Notes under the pieces: model-generated
Database searches by the model: none
The model's input: the letters and a program-made list of their open reading frames with translations, nothing else
Told to the model about the DNA's origin: nothing
Source of the DNA: Planctomycetota bacterium
GTDB lineage: Bacteria; Planctomycetota; Phycisphaerae; Phycisphaerales; SM1A02
Length of the DNA stretch: 64,000 bases
Reading direction: 5' to 3'
Assembly: GCA_016873115.1 (NCBI GenBank)
Contig: VGYB01000004.1
Coordinates: forward strand, 1 to 64,000
Translations under genes and position numbers: made by a program
Shown here: piece after piece, positions 17,779 to 26,269 of the stretch
Numbering within the stretch: position 1 is the stretch's first letter
Layout of the letters: every line of letters starts with the position of its first letter

Positions 17779-18744
17779 TCACGCGGTGGCACGCGCGAGG
17801 CGATCGGTGACGGCATCCCATGCACCGCCTGACTGCTCCGGACGCTCGATCACGATGCGTGCATAGCCTGATGCGTCGGCTCGCCGCAGCGCCCCGTAGA
17901 GGATCGCCGCATACTGCTCTGCGTCGCGCGGCATGGGCACCAGGAGGTGCGGCGACGGCACGGTGCGGCCCTCGAACGCGATCACGGCCGCAGGCTCGGG
18001 TGAGGCATCGAGTGCGCGCTGGAGATCATGCCCATCGACCAGGAGCGCCGGACGCTCGGGCGCGTAGTGGCGCGCAGCCGTACCGGGGCTCGCGCCTTGG
18101 ATCGACGCATGCTCCACATCGACCCGACCGAGCAGTTCCCGCAGCCGTTCGACCGTGACCGAACCGGGCCGCCGCACGACGGGCACTGGCGTCGTCAGGT
18201 CGATCACGGTGCTCTCGATGCCAACCGTGCACGGACCACCGTCGAGCACCAGCAGATCGCGCTCATCGATGAAATCCTGCGCCACATGCTCGGCGGTCGT
18301 CGGGCTGACCTGGCCGCTGCGGTTGGCGCTCGGTGCGCTGATCGGTGCGCCGACCGCGTGCAGCAGCGCCCGCGCCAACGGATGCCTGGGCGACCGGATC
18401 GCGATGGTGTCGCGCCCTCCCGTCGCAGCACGCGGCACGGACTCGGCCTTGCGCAGGATCATCGTCAGCGGTCCGGGCCAGCACGCGCTGGCGAGCAAGG
18501 ATGCCTCCATCGGCCAATCGAGCACCAACGGGCGCGCCGAGACCACATCGAGGACATGCGCGATGAGCGGGTTGTCGGCCGGCCGACGCTTGAGCGCATA
18601 GAGCTTCTGGATAGCCTGGGGATCCATCGTGCGCGCCCCGAGGCCGTACACCGTCTCCGTGGCGAAGGCAACCACACTCCCGCTGCGCAGTTCGCCCGCG
18701 GCATAGTTCACACTCTCACTGTCGTAGGGCAGGACGATGGGCAT
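17779..18744 (-). CDS. tsaC: L-threonylcarbamoyladenylate synthase, Sua5 type
   Basis: 321 aa. It makes threonylcarbamoyl-AMP from threonine, bicarbonate and ATP for the t6A37 modification of ANN-decoding tRNAs. The YrdC domain occupies about 1-200: TETVYGLGARTMD, KRRPADNPL, RSPRHPLARALL, APSANRSGQ..PTTAEHV. A C-terminal Sua5 domain (about 215-321) follows a linker with SPGTAARHYAPERP, the Sua5 signature. The long two-domain form is Sua5-like rather than the short TsaC of E. coli. It starts 3 bases after the stop of the TolC-like gene, so the two are probably co-transcribed. Confidence 0.95.
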   Translation of the reverse strand: MPIVLPYDSESVNYAAGELRSGSVVAFATETVYGLGARTMDPQAIQKLYALKRRPADNPLIAHVLDVVSARPLVLDWPMEASLLASACWPGPLTMILRKAESVPRAATGGRDTIAIRSPRHPLARALLHAVGAPISAPSANRSGQVSPTTAEHVAQDFIDERDLLVLDGGPCTVGIESTVIDLTTPVPVVRRPGSVTVERLRELLGRVDVEHASIQGASPGTAARHYAPERPALLVDGHDLQRALDASPEPAAVIAFEGRTVPSPHLLVPMPRDAEQYAAILYGALRRADASGYARIVIERPEQSGGAWDAVTDRLARATA

Positions 18745-18747
18745 GGT

Positions 18748-20517
18748 TCAGCGCGGGGTACCCCAGCTTCCCGCCTCGTCGAAGGTGAATCCCTTGGATT
18801 CGAGGATCGTGCCTGAAGCCTGCTGCAGCCGCGCGATCGCCTGGTTGTAGCGAGCCTTCGCGCGGGCGCTCTCGATGTGTGCATTGGCCAGCGCAGTCTG
18901 CCGCTGGAACTTGAGTGCAAGGAACTCGGGCGTCAGCGCTGCAAGGGTCTTCTCCAGGAGCAACAGCGCACGCAGGTTCTCTGCCTGCGCCAGTCGCGTG
19001 ATCTGGGCCTGTTCGATGAGCTGGTACGAAGCGCTGACATCACGCATCGCGCTCTTGACGCCGAACACCGCGTTCTCGACGGCCTGCTGGTAGCCGGTGA
19101 CGGCGCGGCTTCGCTGGAGCCGTGCGATGCGCCATGCATCCTCCGCCGGGCGGTTGCCGATGGGTTGCGAGAACTGCAGCGCCGCGAGGTACGAGACGAA
19201 GTCGGCGTCGACGATGTCCTCGCTCGCCCCACCGAGGTCGCCATCGAGGCCATTCAGGCCGACCGCCAGATTGAGGTCGAGTTGGGGAAGCAGCCCGTTG
19301 TTCGCCACGGTCGTGTTGATGTCCGCCTGGTCAATCGTGAGCAATGCGAGTCGCACCGACGGATTGCGCTCGATCGAGGTGATCACGCTGTCACGGAAAC
19401 TGAAGTCGATCGGCGAGGTCGGCGGCTCGTCGGTCGCGGCAACGACCAGTTCGGTGCCGACCGGGAACTGCGCATCGTTCATCAGCAGCTTGAGACGGTC
19501 GCTGGCGGTGCGTGCGGCATTGCGGGCATTGATGAGCGTGGACTTGCGCTGTTCGACCGTGGCGACCGCATCCGAGTAGTCGGCGACGGTGGCATCGAGC
19601 CGCTGCCGCTTCTCCACGACATCCCGCACCTCGGTACCGACCTGGACGAGCCACTGCGCAGCCACCACTTCCTGCCTGCGCACATGGAGTTCCCAGTACT
19701 GGTCCTCGACCGAGAGCAGGAGTTCCTGCATGGAGCGGCGGAGTTCCTCGGCGGCCGCACGATCCCGCACCTGGGCGATCCGCACCTGCGCGAGCGCCAC
19801 ATCCTCGCCGGCGCCGGCCAGCAGCGGTTGGTCGAGGGTCAGGTCGAGCGAGGTCTCGTAGGCGGGGTTGGGGACATAGGTCACGCCGTTGAGGTTCTTG
19901 ATCTGCGTCACCCCGACATCGAGGCCGAACTGACCGCCGGTTTCGAGCTGCTTGCGGATCCCCGCCGTCAGGTTGCCGCCCCGATTCTCGATCGAGGCGA
20001 AGTTGGACGGCGGAGCGAGAGGATCGATCTGGATCGCGGGCTGCGGATCCTCGATGCCTTGGTAGCCACCACCGGCCACGAGCACCGCATCGAACGCCGC
20101 CTCGGCCTGGTCGATCTCGGTGGTCCGGATCGCGCGATCGATGCGCGCCCCTTGCACGGGCAGGCTGTTGCGCAAGGCCGTTGTCAGGGCGTCCTTGAGC
20201 GAGAGCCCGATCTGGGGTTGCTCGGTGCCGGCGAGCCCCGGCCCCAGATCGAGTGTCGTCCCGGCACCAGCGGCCGCCGGCCCGAACGCCTCGAGCTCGG
20301 GAGCGCGCGCCGCCAGGTTGGCGGGTGCGGTGGCAGGTACGCGCGTGACCGGCCGAACAGGGTCCGCGGGCTGGGATTCGTCGATCTGCCGCTTGAGCGC
20401 GCCATCGACCGCTTGGCGCCACTCTGCCTCGTCATCGCGGGTGCCCAGCGGCGACTCGCACGCGACCACCGCGAGCGCCAAGGGGGCGAGCGCAAAAAAT
20501 CGCGGAATCCGGAGCAT
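18748..20517 (-). CDS. TolC-family outer membrane efflux lipoprotein
   Basis: 589 aa. A lipoprotein signal with lipobox V-V-A-C (Cys20) is followed by a Pro/Ala-rich segment to about residue 95. Two long alpha-helical coiled-coil repeats come next, each with strand-forming segments (GGNLTAGIRKQLETGGQFGLDVGVT and similar; LDLNLAVGLNGL in the second half), the pattern of outer membrane factors. Role: outer-membrane exit duct of an RND, MFP or type I export system. No inner membrane pump or periplasmic adaptor gene is adjacent, so it serves a pump encoded elsewhere. It is longer than typical TolC because of the N-terminal extension. It is divergent from the SH3-domain gene with a 41-base gap. 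Confidence 0.9.
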   Translation of the reverse strand: MLRIPRFFALAPLALAVVACESPLGTRDDEAEWRQAVDGALKRQIDESQPADPVRPVTRVPATAPANLAARAPELEAFGPAAAGAGTTLDLGPGLAGTEQPQIGLSLKDALTTALRNSLPVQGARIDRAIRTTEIDQAEAAFDAVLVAGGGYQGIEDPQPAIQIDPLAPPSNFASIENRGGNLTAGIRKQLETGGQFGLDVGVTQIKNLNGVTYVPNPAYETSLDLTLDQPLLAGAGEDVALAQVRIAQVRDRAAAEELRRSMQELLLSVEDQYWELHVRRQEVVAAQWLVQVGTEVRDVVEKRQRLDATVADYSDAVATVEQRKSTLINARNAARTASDRLKLLMNDAQFPVGTELVVAATDEPPTSPIDFSFRDSVITSIERNPSVRLALLTIDQADINTTVANNGLLPQLDLNLAVGLNGLDGDLGGASEDIVDADFVSYLAALQFSQPIGNRPAEDAWRIARLQRSRAVTGYQQAVENAVFGVKSAMRDVSASYQLIEQAQITRLAQAENLRALLLLEKTLAALTPEFLALKFQRQTALANAHIESARAKARYNQAIARLQQASGTILESKGFTFDEAGSWGTPR

Positions 20518-20558
20518 CCGCGGGATGGTAGCACGCGACTTTCTGTATTATCCGCCCC

Positions 20559-21866
20559 ATGAAGGAATGGACTCCTTTGATCGTCGCGATGGCATGCGTA
20601 GTTTCGGCTTCTGCGCAAGATGCCACCCAAGCGCTCTACCAAGGCCGCATCACCTCCAACAACGTCAACGTTCGAACCGGTCCGGTCCTCGGTGACTCGT
20701 ACCCCTTCGGCAAACTCCAGTCGGGGGATGTCGTCGAGGTGATCGAGGAATCGAACGGCTGGGCGCGCGTGCGCACGAGTGGCGACGCGTTCGCCGGGAT
20801 GCACGCGTTCGTGTCGAGCGGCATGCTCTCGGCCGACGGCACGACGCTGTCGCTGACCGACGAGACGCCGCTGCGCGCACCGAACGCAAGTGCACAGGGC
20901 GCGGCACGCAACTCGCATCAGTCGATCGCCGCACTGCCAGCGGGTACCACGCTCCATGTGATCGAGACCATCGAAGTCGATGGCTTGCCTGTCTACAAGG
21001 TGCGCATGCCTGGCGCCGCGACGGGTTGGGTCAATGTCAACTATGTGCGCAAGGCCGCGCCGGTCAATGTGCAGGCTGCTGCCGATGCGGCCCCTGTGAA
21101 GTCCGCGCCCGCACCCGCCGTGGCCACAACGCAGTCGCCTGCTCCCGTGACGACTGCAGCCACGCCCGAACTCGACGCCAGCGGCCCGGCTGCTGCAGCG
21201 ACGACCGGAGAGGTCGTCGGGGTGGAGGAGGTGGTCGCGGTCGAACCTCCCAAGCCGACCGCGCTCGATCTCTTCCGCGAACGCCGAGCCAAGCTCGCCA
21301 CCCTCGAATCGACCTGGAGGCGCGTGCGTGAACAGCCCGACCGCTCCGAGGAACTCGAGGCGATCCGTGGGCAATACATGGACTTCCTCGACAACGCTGG
21401 ATCGGATGTCGGCGCCAAGTCGACGGTGAACTGGCGGCTGCAGCAGATCGAACTGCTGATGAAGATCCAGCAGGAAAACGCCAATGTCGCGGCCACCATC
21501 GACGCGCTCGATGCCAACGCAGACGCCCTCGCGGTCATCGCCAAGGCCGTCGAGTCGCGCGCTGATTTCGACGCGTTCGGCTACCTGAACCAGTCGGTCG
21601 TGTACGACGGCACGGCGCTCCCCGAGCTCTATGTGCTGGCGGATCCGACCACCGGCCAGGCCATTGCCTATGTCGTGCCCGACGACTGCTTCGAGTACGA
21701 CCCCATGCTCGGTACGCTGGTGGGCGTGAAGGGCGATACGACCTACGACCCCACGCTGCGGGTGAAGCTCATCCGCCCGCGCACGATGGAGTCGCTGCCG
21801 GTCTCGCGAACGCCGACCACCCCCGCCGTCGACGGCGTGCCGATCTCGACCGGTCCATCAGACTGA
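20559..21866 (+). CDS. Exported protein with two bacterial SH3 domains
   Basis: 435 aa. A signal peptide (residues 1-20, ending SASAQ) precedes a first SH3b domain at about 28-92 (VNVRTGPVLGDSYPFGKL.. and GWARVRTS) and a second, more divergent one at about 100-165 (TTLHVIETIEVDGLPVYKV, GWVNVNYV). An Ala/Pro/Thr-rich linker (165-245) leads to a helical, coiled-coil-like region (245-345) with many Glu, Arg and Gln. The C-terminal part has no recognised motif. SH3b domains in exported bacterial proteins usually bind cell-wall or protein ligands. No enzymatic domain is seen. An AT-rich TATTAT at 20545 may be its -10 element. A terminator follows at 21898. Confidence 0.82.
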   Translation: MKEWTPLIVAMACVVSASAQDATQALYQGRITSNNVNVRTGPVLGDSYPFGKLQSGDVVEVIEESNGWARVRTSGDAFAGMHAFVSSGMLSADGTTLSLTDETPLRAPNASAQGAARNSHQSIAALPAGTTLHVIETIEVDGLPVYKVRMPGAATGWVNVNYVRKAAPVNVQAAADAAPVKSAPAPAVATTQSPAPVTTAATPELDASGPAAAATTGEVVGVEEVVAVEPPKPTALDLFRERRAKLATLESTWRRVREQPDRSEELEAIRGQYMDFLDNAGSDVGAKSTVNWRLQQIELLMKIQQENANVAATIDALDANADALAVIAKAVESRADFDAFGYLNQSVVYDGTALPELYVLADPTTGQAIAYVVPDDCFEYDPMLGTLVGVKGDTTYDPTLRVKLIRPRTMESLPVSRTPTTPAVDGVPISTGPSD

Positions 21867-21897
21867 GCGACTGGGCCCATCAAAGGCCGTTTCCTTT

Positions 21898-21930
21898 CGA
21901 ACGCCCCGCCCCACGCGGGGCGTTCTTTCG
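21898..21930 (+). terminator. Rho-independent terminator of the SH3-domain gene
   Basis: A 10-bp stem AACGCCCCGC / GCGGGGCGTT with loop CCCAC is followed by CTTTCG. It separates the SH3-domain gene from tRNA-Ala. Confidence 0.75.
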
Positions 21931-22042
21931 TCGAGCACTCGCTGCATCGGCGCCCATGTGCCGGGGATCGCGTCCCGGACCTCGGTGGGCGAGGCTGTTT
22001 CCACCCCCACCCACCCGCGGTACGATCCCCCGCCCCCCGAGC

Positions 22043-22115
22043 GGGGCGTTAGCTCAATTGGCAGAGCGCTGCCTTTGCAAGGCAGAGGTTACCGGTTCGA
22101 CTCCGGTACGCTCCA
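22043..22115 (+). tRNA. tRNA-Ala (anticodon TGC)
   Basis: Complete 73-base cloverleaf. The acceptor arms are GGGGCGT / ACGCTCC with discriminator A and the G3-U70 pair that identifies alanine tRNAs. The anticodon stem CTGCC/GGCAG has loop TTTGCAA, giving anticodon TGC. The T-arm is CCGG-TTCGACT-CCGG. CCA is not encoded. The tandem terminator array begins 2 bases downstream. Confidence 0.97.
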
Positions 22116-22116
22116 T

Positions 22117-22222
22117 CTTCGGCAGCCGTCCCAGCGGCTGCCTTTTTGTTTCGAGCCTTCGGCAGCCGTCCCAGCGGCTGCCTTTTTGTTTCGAGCCTTC
22201 GGCAGCCGTCCCAGCGGCTGCC
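22117..22222 (+). repeat. Tandem 40-bp repeat, 2.65 copies, each carrying an intrinsic terminator
   Basis: Identical units begin at 22117, 22157 and 22197. Each contains the hairpin GGCAGCCG, loop TCCCAG, CGGCTGCC. In the first two copies this is followed by CTTTTTG-type T-runs and TTTCGAGC; the third copy ends after the hairpin without the T-run. The array starts 2 bases after tRNA-Ala, so it acts as a double (possibly triple) terminator of the tRNA transcript. Copies are identical by eye, implying recent expansion by slippage or unequal exchange. On the minus strand no T-run follows the hairpins, so it should not terminate rsmE, whose stop is 13 bases away. Confidence 0.9.
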
Positions 22223-22234
22223 GGCACCGCGACC

Positions 22235-22933
22235 TCAACCGATCCGAATGACCGACATCGCCGCGCTCGCCGCAAGTTCGATGCGGAGCATCGTCGCACC
22301 AAGCCCAACTCGCACGGCACCCGCTGCCTCGCACGCCGCGACCTCGCGATCGGAGAAACCGCCCTCGGGCCCAATGAGCACCGTCACGGCCTCGAGCCCG
22401 CGCACCGCCTCGCGCAGCGGCACACCACCCGGATGAAGGATCAAGGAACGGCCATGGGCCGCGCGCACCGCCGCCTCGGGCGAGACCTCGGGGGCGATCG
22501 TGCACGCCCAGGGCTGGCGTGACTGCTTGCAGGATTCAAGCGCAATGCGCTCAAGCCGCGCCGCGAGATTCGGCGACATGCGCTGGACGCTGCGCTCGCA
22601 GGCGAGCGGCGTGATCGACGCCGGCTCGAATGGCATGCATGACTCGATCAGCGTGGCGCTGCGATCGCCCTTGGGGATCGCACACACCAGATGCACGGCA
22701 GGCCTGGCCCGGGGCGCCCTGGTGGAGTTCCCCACATCGATCGCGAGTGCGCCATCGTGCCGGCGCTGATCGGTCACGACGCCCCTGCCGACATGGCCGG
22801 CACCATCGAAGAGCGTGACGGCATCGCCGGCACCGAGGCGTCGTGCCCCCAACGCATGCTTCGCCTCGTCCTTGGGGATCCAGACGATGCCCGCATCCTC
22901 GAGTGACGGAACATGGAACCAGGCGGTGCTCAT
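22235..22933 (-). CDS. rsmE: 16S rRNA m3U1498 methyltransferase
   Basis: 232 aa SPOUT-class methyltransferase that methylates N3 of U1498 in 16S rRNA. It has an N-terminal PUA-like domain (about 1-75) with HALGARRLGAGD. The SPOUT knot carries IGPEGGFSDREV and the SAM-binding LGATMLRIELA. The usual LR-x-ETA end of the family is here LRIELA, with Leu for Thr, a mild variation. The SRQPW block in the middle is typical. Its ATG overlaps the TGA of rsmJ by four bases (ATGA), so the two rRNA methyltransferases are translationally coupled. Confidence 0.93.
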   Translation of the reverse strand: MSTAWFHVPSLEDAGIVWIPKDEAKHALGARRLGAGDAVTLFDGAGHVGRGVVTDQRRHDGALAIDVGNSTRAPRARPAVHLVCAIPKGDRSATLIESCMPFEPASITPLACERSVQRMSPNLAARLERIALESCKQSRQPWACTIAPEVSPEAAVRAAHGRSLILHPGGVPLREAVRGLEAVTVLIGPEGGFSDREVAACEAAGAVRVGLGATMLRIELAASAAMSVIRIG

Positions 22934-23571
22934 GGTCGGTGCATCAGGTGCGGGCGATCATAGATGTCGTAGCGCACGAGCCGGCTCTCGATCACATGAT
23001 GCGGCTCGTCGCCGAGCGGCGGCGCCTCATGCGGTCGCTTGACGATGATGCGGGGTACCGTCGTCGCCAACGCCACCGCCAACAGGTTGGCGGCATCCGC
23101 ATCGTCACCCACGGCTTCCTTCACCAAGCGGATGTCCCGTGGCGCGAGCGCAGACTTGGCCTTTGGAGGGAACATCGGGTCCACGAGGATGGCCCACGCG
23201 CCCCCTGCAGCCTCGGCGAGGGCGTGACGGGCATCCGCCTGCGACAGCGTGATGCGCGCCGCCACCGGCGCAAGGGCCGGCGTCCTTCGTGCACGCATGA
23301 GTGCATCCTCGAGGACCGCGTGGATCGATGGGTGCCGCTCGAGCGCCACGACCGTGCGGCCCGACGCAGCGAGGATCCACGCATCGCCGCCAAGCCCCGC
23401 GGTGGCATCGACGACATGCCCCGCGCCCTTGCCCACCGCACGCACGAGCGGGTGGCCGCCGAGTGCGCGAACATCGATCGAGCCAAGGTCGATCGACATG
23501 CCAGAGCTGGGCGCATCGGCATCGCTGCGCATGGCGAGCCGGCCGTCCACGATCTCCAGGATCACGCCCAT
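22930..23571 (-). CDS. rsmJ: 16S rRNA m2G1516 methyltransferase-like protein (RsmJ family)
   Basis: 213 aa. Rossmann-type methyltransferase with the RsmJ set of motifs: VVDATAGLGGDAWILAASG for SAM binding, ALERHP, VDPMFPPKAKSAL, IVKRPHEAPPL and YDIYDRP. These match E. coli RsmJ (YhiQ), which makes m2G1516 in 16S rRNA, block by block, although the N-terminus is shorter. The ATG at 23571 is preferred over an upstream TTG. It is coupled to rsmE by an ATGA overlap and divergent from cbs with a 50-base gap. Identity as RsmJ is from motif order; the family is best known from gammaproteobacteria. Confidence 0.85.
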   Translation of the reverse strand: MGVILEIVDGRLAMRSDADAPSSGMSIDLGSIDVRALGGHPLVRAVGKGAGHVVDATAGLGGDAWILAASGRTVVALERHPSIHAVLEDALMRARRTPALAPVAARITLSQADARHALAEAAGGAWAILVDPMFPPKAKSALAPRDIRLVKEAVGDDADAANLLAVALATTVPRIIVKRPHEAPPLGDEPHHVIESRLVRYDIYDRPHLMHRP

Positions 23572-23621
23572 GCCCGGATTGTGCGGCAAATCGCCCGCGT
23601 GCGCACCCGTACACTCCTTCG

Positions 23622-25001
23622 ATGCCGACTGCCCCGGTGTACGACAGCCTCATCGACATGGTGGGCAATACACCCATGCTCCGCCTGCGTCACCTTGACA
23701 CCGGCTGCTGCGAGCTCTACGTGAAGCTCGAGAACCTCAACCCAGGCCAATCCATCAAGGACCGCATCGCGGTGGAGATGGTGGCGGCGGCGGAGCAATC
23801 CGGCACCCTGAAGCCGGGCGGCACGATCGTGGAGGCGACCGCCGGCAATACCGGCATCGCCCTCGCACTCATCGCGACGCTCAAGGGCTACCGGCTCGTC
23901 GTCGTGATGCCCGACAAGATGAGCGAGGAGAAGGTCAGCCACCTGCGAGCGATGGGGGCCGAAGTCCGCATGACCCGCTCCGATGTGGCCAAGGGGCACC
24001 CCGACTACTACCAGGATGTGGCCGAGCGGCTCTCGAGGGAGATCCCCAACTCGATCTATGTGAACCAGTTCGCCAATCCCGCGAATCCGATCGCCCACGA
24101 ACGCACGACCGGCCCTGAGATCTGGGAGCAGATGGGCGGCCGCATCGATGCCTTCGTGGCAGGCGTGGGCTCGGGTGGCACCGTGAGCGGTGTGGGCCGC
24201 TTCCTGAAGTCGAAGGACCCCAAGGTCCAGATCATCCTGGCCGACCCCGCCGGCTCGATCCTGGCGCCCTTGGTGAACGAGGGCCGCTCCGTCGAGCCCG
24301 GTTCGTGGCTCGTCGAAGGCATCGGCGAGGATTTCGTACCGTCGATCCTCGACCTGTCGCTGGTGTCGAAGGCCTACACCGTCACCGATGCCGAGGCGTT
24401 CGAGACCGTGCGCCAACTCCTCGTGAAGGAGGGCGTGCTCGCCGGATCGAGCGTCGGCGTGCTGCTGCACGCGGCCCTGAGCTACTGCCGCGAGCAGAAG
24501 GAACCCAAGCGCGTGGTCACGCTCATCTGCGACTCGGGCGCGAAGTACCTGAGCAAGATGTACAACGACTTCTGGATGGTCGACCAGGGCATGCTCCAGC
24601 GCGAGCGCACGGGCGACCTGCGCGACCTCATCGCCCGCCGCCACGACCGCAAGGAGGACTTCACGCTCACACCAGCGCTTCCCCTGGCGCAGGCCGTGAA
24701 GCGCATGCGCATGTACTCGGTCAGCCAGATGGCGGTGCTCGATGAGCGCGACCGCGTGCTGGGCATCATCGATGAGAGTGACATCCTCCTCGCGCTCTAC
24801 CGCGATCGCGGTGCGCTGCAGCACCCCGTGAGCGACTTCATGACCAGCAACCTCGAGACGGTGCCACCGACCGCGCATCCCGAGGAGCTGATCCCGATCT
24901 TCCGCGCCGACCGCGTGGCCATCGTCGTCGATGGCGATCGCTACTGCGGGCTCATCACGCGCATCGACCTCATCAACTGGCTGCGCCAGCAGACCGCCTG
25001 A
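23622..25001 (+). CDS. cbs: Cystathionine beta-synthase
   Basis: 459 aa. PLP enzyme that condenses serine (or O-acetylserine) with homocysteine to cystathionine. The catalytic core covers residues 1-325: GNTPMLRL, the PLP lysine K46 in NPGQSIKDR, EATAGNTGIALA, the phosphate loop GSGGTVSGVGRFLK, and a final GAKYLSKMYNDFW typical of CBS rather than cysteine synthase. Two CBS domains (about 335-459) form a Bateman module for regulation. There is no N-terminal heme domain. The start ATG at 23622 begins the conserved part; the open frame continues upstream but is antisense to rsmJ. The lyase gene follows after 14 bases. Confidence 0.96.
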   Translation: MPTAPVYDSLIDMVGNTPMLRLRHLDTGCCELYVKLENLNPGQSIKDRIAVEMVAAAEQSGTLKPGGTIVEATAGNTGIALALIATLKGYRLVVVMPDKMSEEKVSHLRAMGAEVRMTRSDVAKGHPDYYQDVAERLSREIPNSIYVNQFANPANPIAHERTTGPEIWEQMGGRIDAFVAGVGSGGTVSGVGRFLKSKDPKVQIILADPAGSILAPLVNEGRSVEPGSWLVEGIGEDFVPSILDLSLVSKAYTVTDAEAFETVRQLLVKEGVLAGSSVGVLLHAALSYCREQKEPKRVVTLICDSGAKYLSKMYNDFWMVDQGMLQRERTGDLRDLIARRHDRKEDFTLTPALPLAQAVKRMRMYSVSQMAVLDERDRVLGIIDESDILLALYRDRGALQHPVSDFMTSNLETVPPTAHPEELIPIFRADRVAIVVDGDRYCGLITRIDLINWLRQQTA

Positions 25002-25015
25002 ACCCGGAACCACCC

Positions 25016-26227
25016 ATGGCCCACGACACCTCCCGGCTCCACCTCGACACCCGCTGCATCCACGGGGGCCAGCATCCCGATCCCTCGACCGGTGCGGTCA
25101 TGCCGCCGATCGCCACGAGCAGCACCTTCATCCAGGACTCACCCGGGGTCCACAAGGGCTTTGAGTACTCACGCAGCCACAACGCCACGCGGTTCGCCTT
25201 CGAGCGATGCCTCGGCAGCCTCGAGTCGAGCGGGCTCTTGGAGGAGCAGGATCGCACCTGCGGCGGATTCGCGTTCGCCAGCGGTCTTGCCGCGATCGGT
25301 ACGGCACTCGAACTCCTCGATGCGGGTGACTGCATCGTGTGCATGGACGATGTGTACGGCGGAACCAACCGCCTGCTCAATCGCGTGCGCGCCCGCAGCC
25401 AGGGACTGAAGGTCGTGTTTGTCGACATGACCGATGCGGCCAGACTCCAGGCCGCGGTCAAGGCGAACGCCCCGCGCATGCTCTGGGTCGAGACCCCGAC
25501 CAATCCCACGCTCAAGCTGGTGGACCTCGCCGCCGTGGCCTCGATCGGGAAGGCCGCTGGCGCGATCACCGTCTGCGACAACACCTTCGCCACGCCCATG
25601 CTCACGCGGCCGCTCGAACTGGGCTGCGACATGGTCATGCACTCGACGACCAAGTACATCGGCGGCCACAGCGATACGGTCGGCGGCGCGCTGGTCACCG
25701 GCCGGACCGATCTCTGCGAGAAGCTGCGCTTCATGCAGAACGCGATCGGCAGCGTGATGGGCCCCTTCGATGCCTACCTCGGCCTGCGCGGCGTGAAGAC
25801 GCTCGCGGTGCGCATGCAGCGCCACTGCGAGAGTGCGATGCGTCTGGCGCAGTGGCTTGAGCGCCATCCCAAGGTCGAGCGTGTCGTCTACCCGGGCCTG
25901 ACCAGCCACCCGCAGCATGCGCTCGCCGCCCGCCAGATGCGCCTGCACGGGCAGCCAGCCTTCGGCGGCATGATCACGATCTTCCTCAAGGGCGGGATCC
26001 GCGAGAGCCGCGCCTTCCTCGAGCATGTGCACCTCTTCGCGCTCGCCGAGAGCCTCGGTGGCGTCGAGAGCCTGATCGAGCATCCAGCGATCATGACCCA
26101 CGCCAGCGTGCCCGAGGCGATGCGCCGTGAACTGGGCATCAGCGACTCGCTCGTCCGCCTGAGCGTGGGCATCGAGCATGCCGATGATCTGATCGCGGAC
26201 CTTGACGCTGCCCTGAAGCGCTGCTGA
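25016..26227 (+). CDS. Cystathionine gamma-lyase / gamma-synthase family enzyme
   Basis: 403 aa PLP enzyme of the Cys/Met metabolism family. The conserved blocks are TRCIHGGQHPDPSTGAVMPP, FASGLAAIGTALEL, ETPTNPTLKLVD, and the PLP lysine K213 in HSTTKYIGGHSD. The C-terminal blocks are AESLGGVESLIEHPAIMTHAS and VRLSVGIEHADDLI. Lyase and synthase cannot be separated reliably by eye. The partner cbs 14 bases upstream argues for cystathionine gamma-lyase, which completes reverse transsulfuration to cysteine, 2-oxobutyrate and ammonia. It is convergent with the helical-repeat gene of the ExbBD operon (43-base gap). Confidence 0.92.
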   Translation: MAHDTSRLHLDTRCIHGGQHPDPSTGAVMPPIATSSTFIQDSPGVHKGFEYSRSHNATRFAFERCLGSLESSGLLEEQDRTCGGFAFASGLAAIGTALELLDAGDCIVCMDDVYGGTNRLLNRVRARSQGLKVVFVDMTDAARLQAAVKANAPRMLWVETPTNPTLKLVDLAAVASIGKAAGAITVCDNTFATPMLTRPLELGCDMVMHSTTKYIGGHSDTVGGALVTGRTDLCEKLRFMQNAIGSVMGPFDAYLGLRGVKTLAVRMQRHCESAMRLAQWLERHPKVERVVYPGLTSHPQHALAARQMRLHGQPAFGGMITIFLKGGIRESRAFLEHVHLFALAESLGGVESLIEHPAIMTHASVPEAMRRELGISDSLVRLSVGIEHADDLIADLDAALKRC

Positions 26228-26269
26228 ACCCCAACCGCGCTGCGCCGGACCTGCGAGCGGGCCCTCCGG

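Noticed and set aside
22117-22222. Short regular repeat as a CRISPR array
   Set aside because: Units are directly adjacent with no unique spacers, each forms a terminator, and no cas gene is near.
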